Source: Flavobacterium sp. YO12 (lineage in GTDB: Bacteria; Bacteroidota; Bacteroidia; Flavobacteriales; Flavobacteriaceae). From it: a stretch of DNA of 33,082 bases. Shown here one piece after another: positions 14,677-22,899 of the stretch. The DNA is taken from assembly GCF_004119495.1 (NCBI RefSeq), contig NZ_NRQU01000053.1, forward strand, positions 1 to 33,082, written 5' to 3'. The notes under the pieces were generated by a model. The model was not told where the DNA came from. It saw only the letters and a list, made by a program, of their open reading frames with translations, and ran no database searches. The translations under genes were made by a program, and so were the position numbers. The first letter of the stretch is position 1. Every line of letters starts with the position of its first letter.

Positions 14677-17600
14677 TTACTCTTTGTGAGTTTCTAGTAA
14701 CTGAATTTCCTCATCATCGTCTTCATCATCATAACCGTCTTTTGCAGGACCGCTTACTCTTTCTTGTAAGGTTTGGAAAATGATAAACAGAACCGGAATT
14801 ACAAATACTCCTAAAATGGTTCCAATTAACATACCTCCAACAGCTCCTGTTCCAATCGATCTATTTCCTACAGCTCCTGCTCCAGTAGCAAACATTAAAG
14901 GAACAAGTCCTAAAATAAAGGCAAACGAAGTCATTAAAATTGGTCGTAAACGTGCTACAGCTCCTTCAATTGCGGCTTGTACGATTGGCAGACCTTTACG
15001 TCTTCTATCGAGGGCAAATTCGACGATCAAAATACCGTTCTTCGCAAGAAGTCCGATAAGCATGATTAAGGAAATCTGCAGGTAAATATTACTGTTTAGC
15101 TTGAACACAATCGAGAACAAATACGCTCCCGCTAATCCAAACGGAATGGAGAATAATACTGCAAACGGCAGAATATAACTTTCATACTGTGCACTTAATA
15201 AGAAGTAAACGAATACTAAACACAAAATAAAGATGAAAATCGTTTCACTTCCTGATGCTAATTCCTCACGCGTTAATCCTGAAAATTCGTATCCATAACC
15301 TGCAGGCAGATTTTCTGCTGCAACTTCTTGAATGGCTTTAATCGCATCTCCAGAACTAAATCCTGGATTTGGAGCTCCAGTAATCGAAATAGAAGAGAAA
15401 AGGTTAAATCTTGAAATCGATTCTGGTCCAAAAACTCTGGTCATTTTTACAAACTCTGTAATTGGAGCCATGTTTCCAGCACTGTTACGAATAAAGATTT
15501 TATTTAATCCTTCTGTATTAGTTCTAAATTCTGGCGAAGCCTGAATCATCACACGATACTGCTTTCCGAACTTATTGAAATTCGACGCATACAATCCACC
15601 ATAATATCCCTGCATAGTTGATAAAATTGTGTTTATCGAAACTCCTGCATCTTTGGCTTTTGCCAAATTAATATCCATCATATATTGAGGGAAACCCGGA
15701 TTAAAAGGCGTTGTTGCGTATTGTATTTCTGGACGTTTAGATAACTTTTCTAAAAACTCAGTATTCACTTTAAAGAACTCAGCAGTTGTGTGCCCGCCTT
15801 TATCTTGAAGCTGAAATTCGAATCCACCGCTTTGCCCAAAACCTTGAATAGTCGGCGGTGAAATGAAGAAAATATTAGCTTCACGAATTCCGCTTGTTTT
15901 AGCAAAAAGCTGCCCGATAACATCATTTACACTTAAATCACGTTCATCCCACGGCACTAATTTTACAATAACCATACTGTAAGCACTTCCCGCTCCCGCG
16001 GTAAAATTTTGCCCAACAATACGAAGTGTATTTTTAACTCCCGGAATTGTCTTTGCAATACTGTCTACTTTTTTAGCCATTATATCTGAACGCTCCATAG
16101 AAGCTGATGGCGGTAAGCTTATATTAGCAAAAACAGTTCCTTGATCTTCCGAAGGAACGAAAGCAGACGGCGTGGTTTTCATCATATAAAATAATGCCAG
16201 ACCCGATATCAAAATTGAAGCTAAAACGATCCATTTTTTTACAGAAAGGAAGCTTACTGAACGTTTGTATCTTTTGGTTACATTATCAAATGCAACGTTA
16301 AATGAAGTATAAAAACGCTGTAAATAACTTTTATGCTTATGATCGTCAGCATGTGGTTTAAGTAAAAGCGCACACAACGCTGGACTCAGTGTCAAGGCAT
16401 TTACTGCCGAAAGTATAATCGCAACAGCCAGTGTAATACCAAACTGCTTATAGAAAACTCCTGTTGATCCTGTAATAAAAGTTACTGGAATAAATACCGC
16501 CGCCATTACTAATGTAATCGAAATAATCGCTCCCGAAATTTCGTCCATAGCATGAATAGTTGCTTTTTTAGCCGATTTATAACCGTGATCTAATTTGGCG
16601 TGCACCGCCTCGACGACCACAATTGCATCATCGACCACAATACCAATGGCTAGAACCATCGCAAAAAGCGTTAATAAGTTGATCGTAAATCCGAATAAAT
16701 TCAGGAAGAAGAACGTTCCCACAATTGCAACCGGAACTGCAATCGCTGGAATTAAAGTAGATCTAAAATCTTGAAGGAAAATAAATACTACAATGAAAAC
16801 TAATATAAAAGCTTCGATCAAAGTATGAATTACTTTCTCGATAGAAGCATCTAAATTTTCATTAACATCCACCATAATGGTGTACTTCATCCCTTTTGGA
16901 AAAGTCTTTGCCGCTTCTTCAATTAACTTTTTAGAATTAATGATTACATCACGCGCATTCGACCCTGGAGTCTGGCTGATCGCCATCGCTGCCGATTCGA
17001 CGCCGTTTGTTTTAATCGTTTGTGCATAACTTAAAGATCCTAACTCAACTTTAGCCACATCTTTAAGTCGGAGCATTTGTCCGTTTCCTACCGATTTAAT
17101 AACAATATCCTCAAATTCTTGAGCACTTGTTAAACGTCCTTTGTATTTAATTACATATTGAAATGCTTGATTTCCGTTTTCACCAAATTTACCTGGTGCC
17201 GCTTCGATATTTTGTTCTGCCAAAGCAGCCGAAATATCACTCGGAATCAATTTATATTGCTGCATAACATCTGGTTTCAGCCAAATACGCATAGAATAAT
17301 CTTTTGCACCAAAAACGGTTACATCTCCTACTCCAACTACACGCTGAATCTGCGGAACAAGATTGATCTTAGCATAATTTTGAAGAAAGGTTTGATCGTA
17401 CGCTTTATCATCACTGTATAAAGAGAATATCAATAAGTTACTACTCTGACTTTTGGTTACTGTAACCCCTGCCTGAGTTACCTCTACTGGTAATAAACTT
17501 GTTGCTCTTGAAACTCTATTTTGAACGTTTACCGCCGCTAAATCTGGATCTGTACCAACTTTAAAGAAAATTTTAATCGAAGCATTTCCATCATTTGTTG

Positions 17601-17844
17601 CTGTAGAAGTCATGTAAGTCATGTTCTCTACACCATTAATCTGCTCTTCAAGCGGAATTACAATACTTTTAAGTACTACGTCGGCATTGGCTCCTGTATA
17701 ACTTGCTGCTACGTTTACAGTAGGAGGCGCAATATCCGGATATTGAGAAATAGGTAACTCAATTAGGCCTAAAACACCTAAAATGACAATAATAACAGAT
17801 ATTACCGTCGAGAGTACGGGTCTTTGTATAAATTTTTTAAACAT
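14677..17844 (-). CDS. RND-type efflux pump, HAE1 (AcrB/MexB) family
   Basis: A 1055-residue inner-membrane proton/drug antiporter of full family length. It shows the N-terminal helix after MFKKFIQRPVLSTV and the paired Asp405-Asp406 in the fourth membrane helix (GIVVDDAIVVVEAVHA), which carry protons. Two large periplasmic loops (about 35-335 and 560-870) are present, and a C-terminal acidic tail (DDEDDDEEIQ) is unusual but common in Bacteroidota. It begins two bases after the adaptor gene, so they are co-translated. No frameshift is seen. Confidence 0.93.
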   Translation of the reverse strand: MFKKFIQRPVLSTVISVIIVILGVLGLIELPISQYPDIAPPTVNVAASYTGANADVVLKSIVIPLEEQINGVENMTYMTSTATNDGNASIKIFFKVGTDPDLAAVNVQNRVSRATSLLPVEVTQAGVTVTKSQSSNLLIFSLYSDDKAYDQTFLQNYAKINLVPQIQRVVGVGDVTVFGAKDYSMRIWLKPDVMQQYKLIPSDISAALAEQNIEAAPGKFGENGNQAFQYVIKYKGRLTSAQEFEDIVIKSVGNGQMLRLKDVAKVELGSLSYAQTIKTNGVESAAMAISQTPGSNARDVIINSKKLIEEAAKTFPKGMKYTIMVDVNENLDASIEKVIHTLIEAFILVFIVVFIFLQDFRSTLIPAIAVPVAIVGTFFFLNLFGFTINLLTLFAMVLAIGIVVDDAIVVVEAVHAKLDHGYKSAKKATIHAMDEISGAIISITLVMAAVFIPVTFITGSTGVFYKQFGITLAVAIILSAVNALTLSPALCALLLKPHADDHKHKSYLQRFYTSFNVAFDNVTKRYKRSVSFLSVKKWIVLASILISGLALFYMMKTTPSAFVPSEDQGTVFANISLPPSASMERSDIMAKKVDSIAKTIPGVKNTLRIVGQNFTAGAGSAYSMVIVKLVPWDERDLSVNDVIGQLFAKTSGIREANIFFISPPTIQGFGQSGGFEFQLQDKGGHTTAEFFKVNTEFLEKLSKRPEIQYATTPFNPGFPQYMMDINLAKAKDAGVSINTILSTMQGYYGGLYASNFNKFGKQYRVMIQASPEFRTNTEGLNKIFIRNSAGNMAPITEFVKMTRVFGPESISRFNLFSSISITGAPNPGFSSGDAIKAIQEVAAENLPAGYGYEFSGLTREELASGSETIFIFILCLVFVYFLLSAQYESYILPFAVLFSIPFGLAGAYLFSIVFKLNSNIYLQISLIMLIGLLAKNGILIVEFALDRRRKGLPIVQAAIEGAVARLRPILMTSFAFILGLVPLMFATGAGAVGNRSIGTGAVGGMLIGTILGVFVIPVLFIIFQTLQERVSGPAKDGYDDEDDDEEIQLLETHKE

Positions 17845-17846
17845 TT

Positions 17847-19010
17847 TTATGATTTTAAGTCAGCATAAACCATTTCTGATTTTTGATTTTTAGCTTTAAT
17901 CTCACTTCCTTCTTTCAAAGAAGCTACTCCTTCTAATACAATTTCATCTCCTGCATTTAAACCGCTTGTAACTACATAATAGTTTTTGGCCGTATTTTCA
18001 AGAATCGTAATATTGACATTTTTAGTTTTGCCATCTTTTCCTACGACTACTGCAAAAATTTTATCCTGAAGTTCAAATGTTGCACTTTGAGGAATAATCA
18101 TAGCATCTTTTACATCACTCGGAATTCTAATAGTTGTGCTGCTTCCGCTTCTAATAATTCCTTTTGGATTTGAGAAACGAGCTCTAATATTTACAGTTCC
18201 TGTTTCGGTATTAATTAACCCGTTTACAGTCTCAATTTTTCCCTTTTGATCGTAAGCTGAACCATCTGAAAGCAATAAAGAAACATCCGGCAGACTTTTA
18301 ATTTTCTGACTTAACGATATTCCGGTATTATCTTTAGTAAAGTTTAAAAGCGCTTTTTCATTCATAGCAAAGTAAGCATACACATTTCCTATGCTCGAAA
18401 CTGTTGTTAAAGCTTCTGCAGTATTAGAACTTACTAAACTTCCTAAACGGAATGGGATTGAACCTACAACACCGTCTACTGGACTTGTTACGGTGGTATA
18501 TCCTAAATTGATTTTGGCATTTACTAAAGCTGCATTTGCCTGTGCTAAAGCTGCTAATGCCGATTCGTAAGTATATTGAGCTGACTCTAGGTCGTATTTG
18601 CTTATAATACCTTTTTCTACTAATGGTTTTACTTTATTAACTGCAAGTTTTGCAGTACTTACATCTGCTTGTGCACTTTTAATACTTGCAGCCGCTGTTC
18701 GTACTTGCTGCTCATATTCTGGCGCACTGATTTTAAACAATGGCTGGCCTGCTTTTACTACTGCACCTTCATCTACAAAAATCTTGTCAATATAACCTTC
18801 AACTCTTGGACGAATATCTATATTCTGCTGTCCTTGAATACTAGCAGGATAATCGCTGTTTAGTGTAGCCGATTCTGGCTGTAATGTCAGCGTTTTATAC
18901 TCTTTAACTTGTGGCGCGCCTCCGGCTTGAGCCGATTTATCATTTTTATTACCACAAGATGCGATAATAATTGATGCTGCGAAAATGCTTAAAAACGATT
19001 GCTTATTCAT
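17847..19010 (-). CDS. RND efflux periplasmic adaptor (membrane fusion lipoprotein)
   Basis: A 387-residue adaptor of the AcrA/MexA type. Signal peptide and lipobox IIASC (Cys19) anchor it in the inner membrane, facing the periplasm. A barrel-sandwich domain with SIQGQQNIDIRPRVEGYIDKI starts near residue 58, an alpha-helical hairpin covers about 100-170, and beta-barrel and membrane-proximal domains follow. It links the pump to the outer-membrane factor. It is the first gene of the three-gene operon and is read divergently from the LytS/LytTR pair, which may regulate it. Confidence 0.92.
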   Translation of the reverse strand: MNKQSFLSIFAASIIIASCGNKNDKSAQAGGAPQVKEYKTLTLQPESATLNSDYPASIQGQQNIDIRPRVEGYIDKIFVDEGAVVKAGQPLFKISAPEYEQQVRTAAASIKSAQADVSTAKLAVNKVKPLVEKGIISKYDLESAQYTYESALAALAQANAALVNAKINLGYTTVTSPVDGVVGSIPFRLGSLVSSNTAEALTTVSSIGNVYAYFAMNEKALLNFTKDNTGISLSQKIKSLPDVSLLLSDGSAYDQKGKIETVNGLINTETGTVNIRARFSNPKGIIRSGSSTTIRIPSDVKDAMIIPQSATFELQDKIFAVVVGKDGKTKNVNITILENTAKNYYVVTSGLNAGDEIVLEGVASLKEGSEIKAKNQKSEMVYADLKS

Positions 19011-19139
19011 TGCTAAAATGTGTAATTATCTATTTATTAGTAAGCAAAAGAACTAAAATAGACTACGCGAAAAATAGGAAATAGACGAAAAGCAAAAGAC
19101 AATCGATAGAGATGAGCTGACACACGATGAAATTTTTAA

Positions 19140-19161
19140 AAATTAAACAACTGTTTAATTT
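19140..19161. promoter_or_regulatory. Perfect 22-bp palindrome, probable operator
   Basis: AAATTAAACA (19140-19149), a two-base AC spacer and TGTTTAATTT (19152-19161) form an exact palindrome in the 264-bp divergent region between the efflux operon and the kinase gene. The TAAACA-N2-TGTTTA core is typical of dimeric TetR-type operators. No TetR gene is in the window, so the binding protein is unknown. Confidence 0.7.
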
Positions 19162-19274
19162 CTAAACTCATCGGTTCTAATAAGGTTTATAAAGTCTCTA
19201 AATCTCTTTTTAGCGATTGCTTTTATATCTTATTTAAATAAAATGTAATATTGTCATAAAAAAGAAAACGTATA

Positions 19275-20318
19275 ATGGCTTCAAACATTTTTAGACCTTA
19301 TTTATTCACCGGACTGCATATCTTGAGCTGGTTATTATTGGGATTTATCATGTTGTTTTACATCCCTTTAACCTGGAATGTAGTGCTTCCAACGGTTTTT
19401 TGGATTTGGCAGATAATAGTGCTGTTTTTATTAATAATTGTTTTCTATTCGAATGCCCGAATTATAGTTCCAAAAACCATAATAAAAGATAATACTTCGC
19501 CATTTTTGCTGTGGGCTTTGCTGATTGTTTTTGTCATGCAGATTATTGCCTATTTTTATACATCGCAAACAGATCTTCACAGTAAAATACGTCTGGTTTT
19601 AGGTTTAAGAAAGTATAAAAGTCCTTATTTTGACAATTATGTTTTAATGCTGACTTTATTGGTTTTAGGAATCAGTACGAGCTGGGCTATGCTGCAACAT
19701 TGGCAAAAAGCGGCTCAGCATAAACAAAAACTGGAACAGGATAAAACAATGGCAGAACTGGCAATGCTTAAAGCACAGATAAATCCGCACTTTTTCTTTA
19801 ATTCCCTTAATAGTATTTATTCGCTTACTTACACTGATATTGAAGATTCGAGAAATGCGCTGCATACTTTAAGCCGAATGATGCGTTACTTGCTTTATAG
19901 TACTGAAGAAACAACAACTTTACTAAAAGAAGCTGACTTTATGAAGGATTTTATTGCTTTAATGAAACTTCGTGCTAACAGTAAACTTAGTATTACAACT
20001 GATATACCGCAAAAAATTCACGATTACCCAATAGTTCCAATGTTATTACTACCTTTAGTAGAAAATGCCTTTAAACATGGTGTTCATGCTACTGATAAAA
20101 GTGAAATTAATATTTCGCTGAGACAGAAGGACAGTACTTTAGAATTTGAAGTAGAAAATACGTATTTCGAAAAATCTTCAACTACAAATGAAGGCGGTAT
20201 TGGGTTAACAAATACAAAACGCAGACTGCATTTAATTTACCCTGACAAGCATACTTTAAAAGCCGGTATTGCCCCAAATGGCAAATACAATGTAAAACTG
20301 CACTTAACTTTAGATTAA
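19275..20318 (+). CDS. LytS/YpdA-type sensor histidine kinase
   Basis: A 347-residue membrane kinase. Four membrane segments lie near residues 12-30, 38-58, 78-96 and 120-140. A short coiled coil and then the His_kinase domain follow, with the phosphoacceptor His172 in QINPHFFFNSLNSIYSL. The ATPase N-box is in LPLVENAFKHGV and a degenerate G-box is in EGGIGLTNTKRRL. It has no periplasmic sensor domain, so the membrane helices themselves probably sense the signal. The response regulator starts two bases after its stop. Divergent placement suggests control of the RND efflux operon, though LytS/LytTR pairs have varied targets. Confidence 0.9.
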   Translation: MASNIFRPYLFTGLHILSWLLLGFIMLFYIPLTWNVVLPTVFWIWQIIVLFLLIIVFYSNARIIVPKTIIKDNTSPFLLWALLIVFVMQIIAYFYTSQTDLHSKIRLVLGLRKYKSPYFDNYVLMLTLLVLGISTSWAMLQHWQKAAQHKQKLEQDKTMAELAMLKAQINPHFFFNSLNSIYSLTYTDIEDSRNALHTLSRMMRYLLYSTEETTTLLKEADFMKDFIALMKLRANSKLSITTDIPQKIHDYPIVPMLLLPLVENAFKHGVHATDKSEINISLRQKDSTLEFEVENTYFEKSSTTNEGGIGLTNTKRRLHLIYPDKHTLKAGIAPNGKYNVKLHLTLD

Positions 20319-20320
20319 CG

Positions 20321-21049
20321 ATGGTATTAAAATGTATAGCTGTAGACGATGAACCACTCGCATTAAAGCTCGTGGAAACTTTTATTGAGCAAACGCCTTT
20401 TTTACAATTGAGCGCAAGCTGCGATAATGCAGTTGAAGCTATGGCTTTGATTCGCGATAAACAGCCAGATCTTGTTTTTTTGGATATAAACATGCCAAAT
20501 TTAACTGGTATGGAACTCGCCCGACTTTTGCAAGATCAGCCAGGATCACTTCCTAGAATTGTTTTTACAACAGCTTACAACCATTATGCTATAGAAGGTT
20601 ATAGAGTAAATGCTGTAGATTATCTCTTAAAGCCCTTTAGCTATGAAGAGTTTCTGCGCGCCGCAAACAAAGTACTGCAATTAACAGAAGATAACTCTAA
20701 CCAATTTCAGTCTATTACTGCCGATGATGAGTTTATTTTCTTAAAAGTAGAATATCAATGGGTTAGAATTTCTTTAAAACATATTTTATACATAGAAAGT
20801 TTGAAAGATTATGTAAAAGTACATCTCGACGATTCTCAAAAAACAGTGCTGTCACTTATATCCTTAAAAGCACTGGAAGAAAAACTGCCTTCAACCAAAT
20901 TTATGAGAGTTCACCGCTCATTTATTGTTTCGCTGGATCAAATTACTGCTATTAGTAAAAATTCACTTTTTATTGGGAAATTTGAAATTACCGTGGGCGA
21001 ACAATACAAAGAAACGTTTAAAACCATTGTAGATAAATGGTTAAAATAA
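20321..21049 (+). CDS. LytTR-family response regulator
   Basis: A 242-residue two-domain regulator. The receiver domain (1-120) has the acidic pocket Asp9-Asp10, the phosphoacceptor Asp55 (FLDINMPN) and the conserved KPF near residue 104. The C-terminal LytTR DNA-binding domain (about 140-242) contains YIESLKDYVKVHL and FMRVHRSFIVSL. It is the partner of the kinase just upstream. LytTR proteins bind direct repeats near promoters; I could not assign such a site with confidence in the neighbouring divergent region. Confidence 0.92.
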   Translation: MVLKCIAVDDEPLALKLVETFIEQTPFLQLSASCDNAVEAMALIRDKQPDLVFLDINMPNLTGMELARLLQDQPGSLPRIVFTTAYNHYAIEGYRVNAVDYLLKPFSYEEFLRAANKVLQLTEDNSNQFQSITADDEFIFLKVEYQWVRISLKHILYIESLKDYVKVHLDDSQKTVLSLISLKALEEKLPSTKFMRVHRSFIVSLDQITAISKNSLFIGKFEITVGEQYKETFKTIVDKWLK

Positions 21050-21066
21050 AATTGAAATAGAATATC

Positions 21067-21360
21067 ATGGAAAAAAGATCAAACAAATATCATTTGACAT
21101 TAAGTCTAAAACAATATGCAAATGGTGAAACAGAACCCGCAAAAGAACTTGGACTGGAGTTTAGTAATCACGATGAAATCTTTGGAATCATAGAAAAAAT
21201 AAAAGACAAAAACATATTTGATAATCCGCATGAAGCCACACAGTTTGCAGTAGGTTTAAAATTGTTTAATGAAATACACATCAAACATCGCAAAAATCCT
21301 TTGTTTGACGAATTAAACGAAGTGTTTCCTATCTTTATGAAAAAGCTTAAAAGTTTATAA
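21067..21360 (+). CDS. DUF3861 family protein
   Basis: A 97-residue soluble protein whose opening KYHLTLSLKQYANGE and the segment LKLFNEIHIKHRKNPLFDEL match the DUF3861 family as I recall it. No catalytic motif, membrane segment or signal peptide is visible. It lies 17 bases after the response regulator and before a terminator, so it probably belongs to the same transcript. Function unknown. Confidence 0.75.
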   Translation: MEKRSNKYHLTLSLKQYANGETEPAKELGLEFSNHDEIFGIIEKIKDKNIFDNPHEATQFAVGLKLFNEIHIKHRKNPLFDELNEVFPIFMKKLKSL

Positions 21361-21371
21361 TTTTATACCCC

Positions 21372-21412
21372 AAAACAGCCAAACCTGATAATCAAGTTTG
21401 GCTGTTTTTTTT
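21372..21412 (+). terminator. Strong bidirectional terminator
   Basis: AAAACAGCCAAAC (21372-21384) pairs with GTTTGGCTGTTTT (21396-21408) and is followed by a T-run. It separates the kinase operon from the convergent aldolase gene. Confidence 0.9.
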
Positions 21413-21429
21413 TGAATCTATTCTTACTT

Positions 21430-22320
21430 CTAATTCAAATCATTAACTAACTTCAAAATAGCACTAAGTTCGCTGCTTTCTTTTTCAGTTAAAGGCAATA
21501 ACGGTTTTCTTAACTTTCCGCCGTCAATTCCCATACTATTCAAACCTGATTTTATTGCTCTAGGAAGTCCTTTTTCTACAATAAACTTCAACAAATTGAT
21601 CTGCTTATAAAATACTTTTTGAGCTTCCTTCAAATCATTGTTTTGAATGGCGTTGTATAAGGCAATATTCAATTCAGGAATTAAATTGGGAGCTGCCGTA
21701 CACCAGCCCGCTGCTCCTGCCGCAAATGCAGAAAGTGCCAGCGGATTAGATCCGTTGTAAAAAGCAACATCTTCACCTAACTCTTTCTTCAAATAATGCA
21801 TTCTTTGAACATCGCCTGTACTTTCCTTAATCATCGTAACATTCGGAATTTCAAGAAGTCTTTTCAATAAAACAGGCGACATATCAATTCCTGCTGTAGC
21901 TGGGTTATTGTAAGCCATTATCGGAATCGAGATTTGTTTTGCTACAGTATCATAATGCTTCACGATTTCGTCATCGCTCAATTTCCAATAACTCATCGGA
22001 ATAATCATTACAGCATCGGCTCCTGCCTTTTCTGCCGCTTTTGCATGATAAATAGTTTTTTCAGTTGTTAAATTTGAAACTCCTACTAATATCGGAACCC
22101 GCCCTTTTGTCTGTTCAACAGTTGCTTCAGTAATAGCCTCTTTTTCTTCATCATTCAAATAAGGCATTACTCCTGTACTGCCCAGCGGAGCAACGGCGTG
22201 AGATCCTGATACAATTAACCGCTCTAATAATTGCTTATAAAGCTTAATATCAACTTTTTCATTTTCATCAAATGGCGTAATTGGGTAAGCAATAATACCT
22301 TTAAACTGGTTGTTTTTCAT
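21430..22320 (-). CDS. Dihydrodipicolinate synthase/N-acetylneuraminate lyase-family aldolase
   Basis: A 296-residue class I aldolase. The GSTG loop (48-50 region), Tyr137 in YNNPATAG and the Schiff-base Lys165 (MIKESTGD) are present, so it is probably active with pyruvate or a keto acid. The loop GSTGVMPYL differs from the GTTGE of true DapA, so lysine biosynthesis is unlikely. The start MKNNQFKG at 22320 is preferred over an upstream ATG at 22368, which lies inside the cupin gene. It follows the cupin gene by 13 bases and shares control with the MocR regulator next door. The substrate is unknown. Confidence 0.82.
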   Translation of the reverse strand: MKNNQFKGIIAYPITPFDENEKVDIKLYKQLLERLIVSGSHAVAPLGSTGVMPYLNDEEKEAITEATVEQTKGRVPILVGVSNLTTEKTIYHAKAAEKAGADAVMIIPMSYWKLSDDEIVKHYDTVAKQISIPIMAYNNPATAGIDMSPVLLKRLLEIPNVTMIKESTGDVQRMHYLKKELGEDVAFYNGSNPLALSAFAAGAAGWCTAAPNLIPELNIALYNAIQNNDLKEAQKVFYKQINLLKFIVEKGLPRAIKSGLNSMGIDGGKLRKPLLPLTEKESSELSAILKLVNDLN

Positions 22321-22333
22321 TTCTTTTCTTTTT

Positions 22334-22801
22334 TTATAGATCCCTTCCCTCTTCTTCTCTAAGTGCAACTCCTAAATTTTGCAATTGCGGTGCATTTTCA
22401 GTCGCAATGTATTTTGCATTTTCAGTATTGCTTAAATTCTGATGTCTGTGCCATGTCCAAGCGGGAATATAAACTGCATCTCCAGCCTTCCACTCTACTT
22501 TTTGATCCTCAATTTCAGTATATCCAGAACCTTCAATTACGTACAACAATGTTTCATAGGTATGTCTATGTCTGTTCGTTAATTGTCCAGGTAATAATCC
22601 CCCAATAGTCATGCTTACATTTTTACTTGGCAGATCGACAAAAAACACGGGATGTTTTCTTTCTGTCGAAAATTGATCGTGTACCCCCGCATTTTCAACA
22701 TTTCTATGAATTAATTTTTCAGGCATTACAAAACTTGGTCTTGCATAAGTTTGATGAAAATCTTTTGATGAGAATTTTTTTTCTTTAGTTTCCATGTTCA
22801 T
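22334..22801 (-). CDS. Cupin-domain protein
   Basis: A 155-residue single-domain cupin. The two metal-binding motifs are visible: HRHTYETLLYVIEGSGYTEIE near residue 76 and GDAVYIPAWTWHRHQN near 107, with the His/Glu ligands intact. Single cupins act as dioxygenases, isomerases or ligand-binding proteins. It is co-transcribed with the aldolase. A second in-frame ATG lies two codons downstream, so the exact start is uncertain. No signal peptide is seen. Confidence 0.85.
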   Translation of the reverse strand: MNMETKEKKFSSKDFHQTYARPSFVMPEKLIHRNVENAGVHDQFSTERKHPVFFVDLPSKNVSMTIGGLLPGQLTNRHRHTYETLLYVIEGSGYTEIEDQKVEWKAGDAVYIPAWTWHRHQNLSNTENAKYIATENAPQLQNLGVALREEEGRDL

Positions 22802-22830
22802 TAAATTTTAGTTGATGCATTATTGCGTGA

Positions 22831-22849
22831 CAAAAATATTGTAACTTTG
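22831..22849. promoter_or_regulatory. Divergent -7 boxes for the cupin and MocR genes
   Basis: TATTTTTG on the minus strand (22831-22838) and TAACTTTG on the plus strand (22842-22849) both match TAnnTTTG and lie only three bases apart. The rightward box has a TTG at 22823-22825 with a slightly short 16-bp gap. The close packing implies that the two promoters compete or share an operator. Confidence 0.65.
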
Positions 22850-22899
22850 GACTGCACAGATAACACAGTTTTATCACAAATAACTAGTCCAGATGTTAC
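22841..22899. promoter_or_regulatory. Imperfect inverted repeat, probable MocR autoregulatory site
   Basis: GTAACTTTGGACT (22841-22853) and AGTCCAGATGTTAC (22886-22899) are near reverse complements, differing by one base insertion. The left half overlaps the -7 box and the right half overlaps the start codon at 22893. This suits repression of the regulator by itself. Confidence 0.6.

Noticed and set aside
14780..15085. Plus-strand frame of about 100 codons inside the RND pump gene
   Set aside because: It is antisense to the conserved C-terminal membrane region of the pump, and no promoter or family signal is seen.
21430..22320. Assignment of the aldolase as DapA for lysine synthesis
   Set aside because: The GTTGE loop is replaced by GSTGVM, and linkage to a cupin and MocR regulator does not fit a biosynthetic role.
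22321..22368. Earlier ATG for the aldolase inside the cupin gene
   Set aside because: The added residues are lysine- and glutamate-rich read-through of the cupin C-terminus in another frame; the internal ATG fits the family start.
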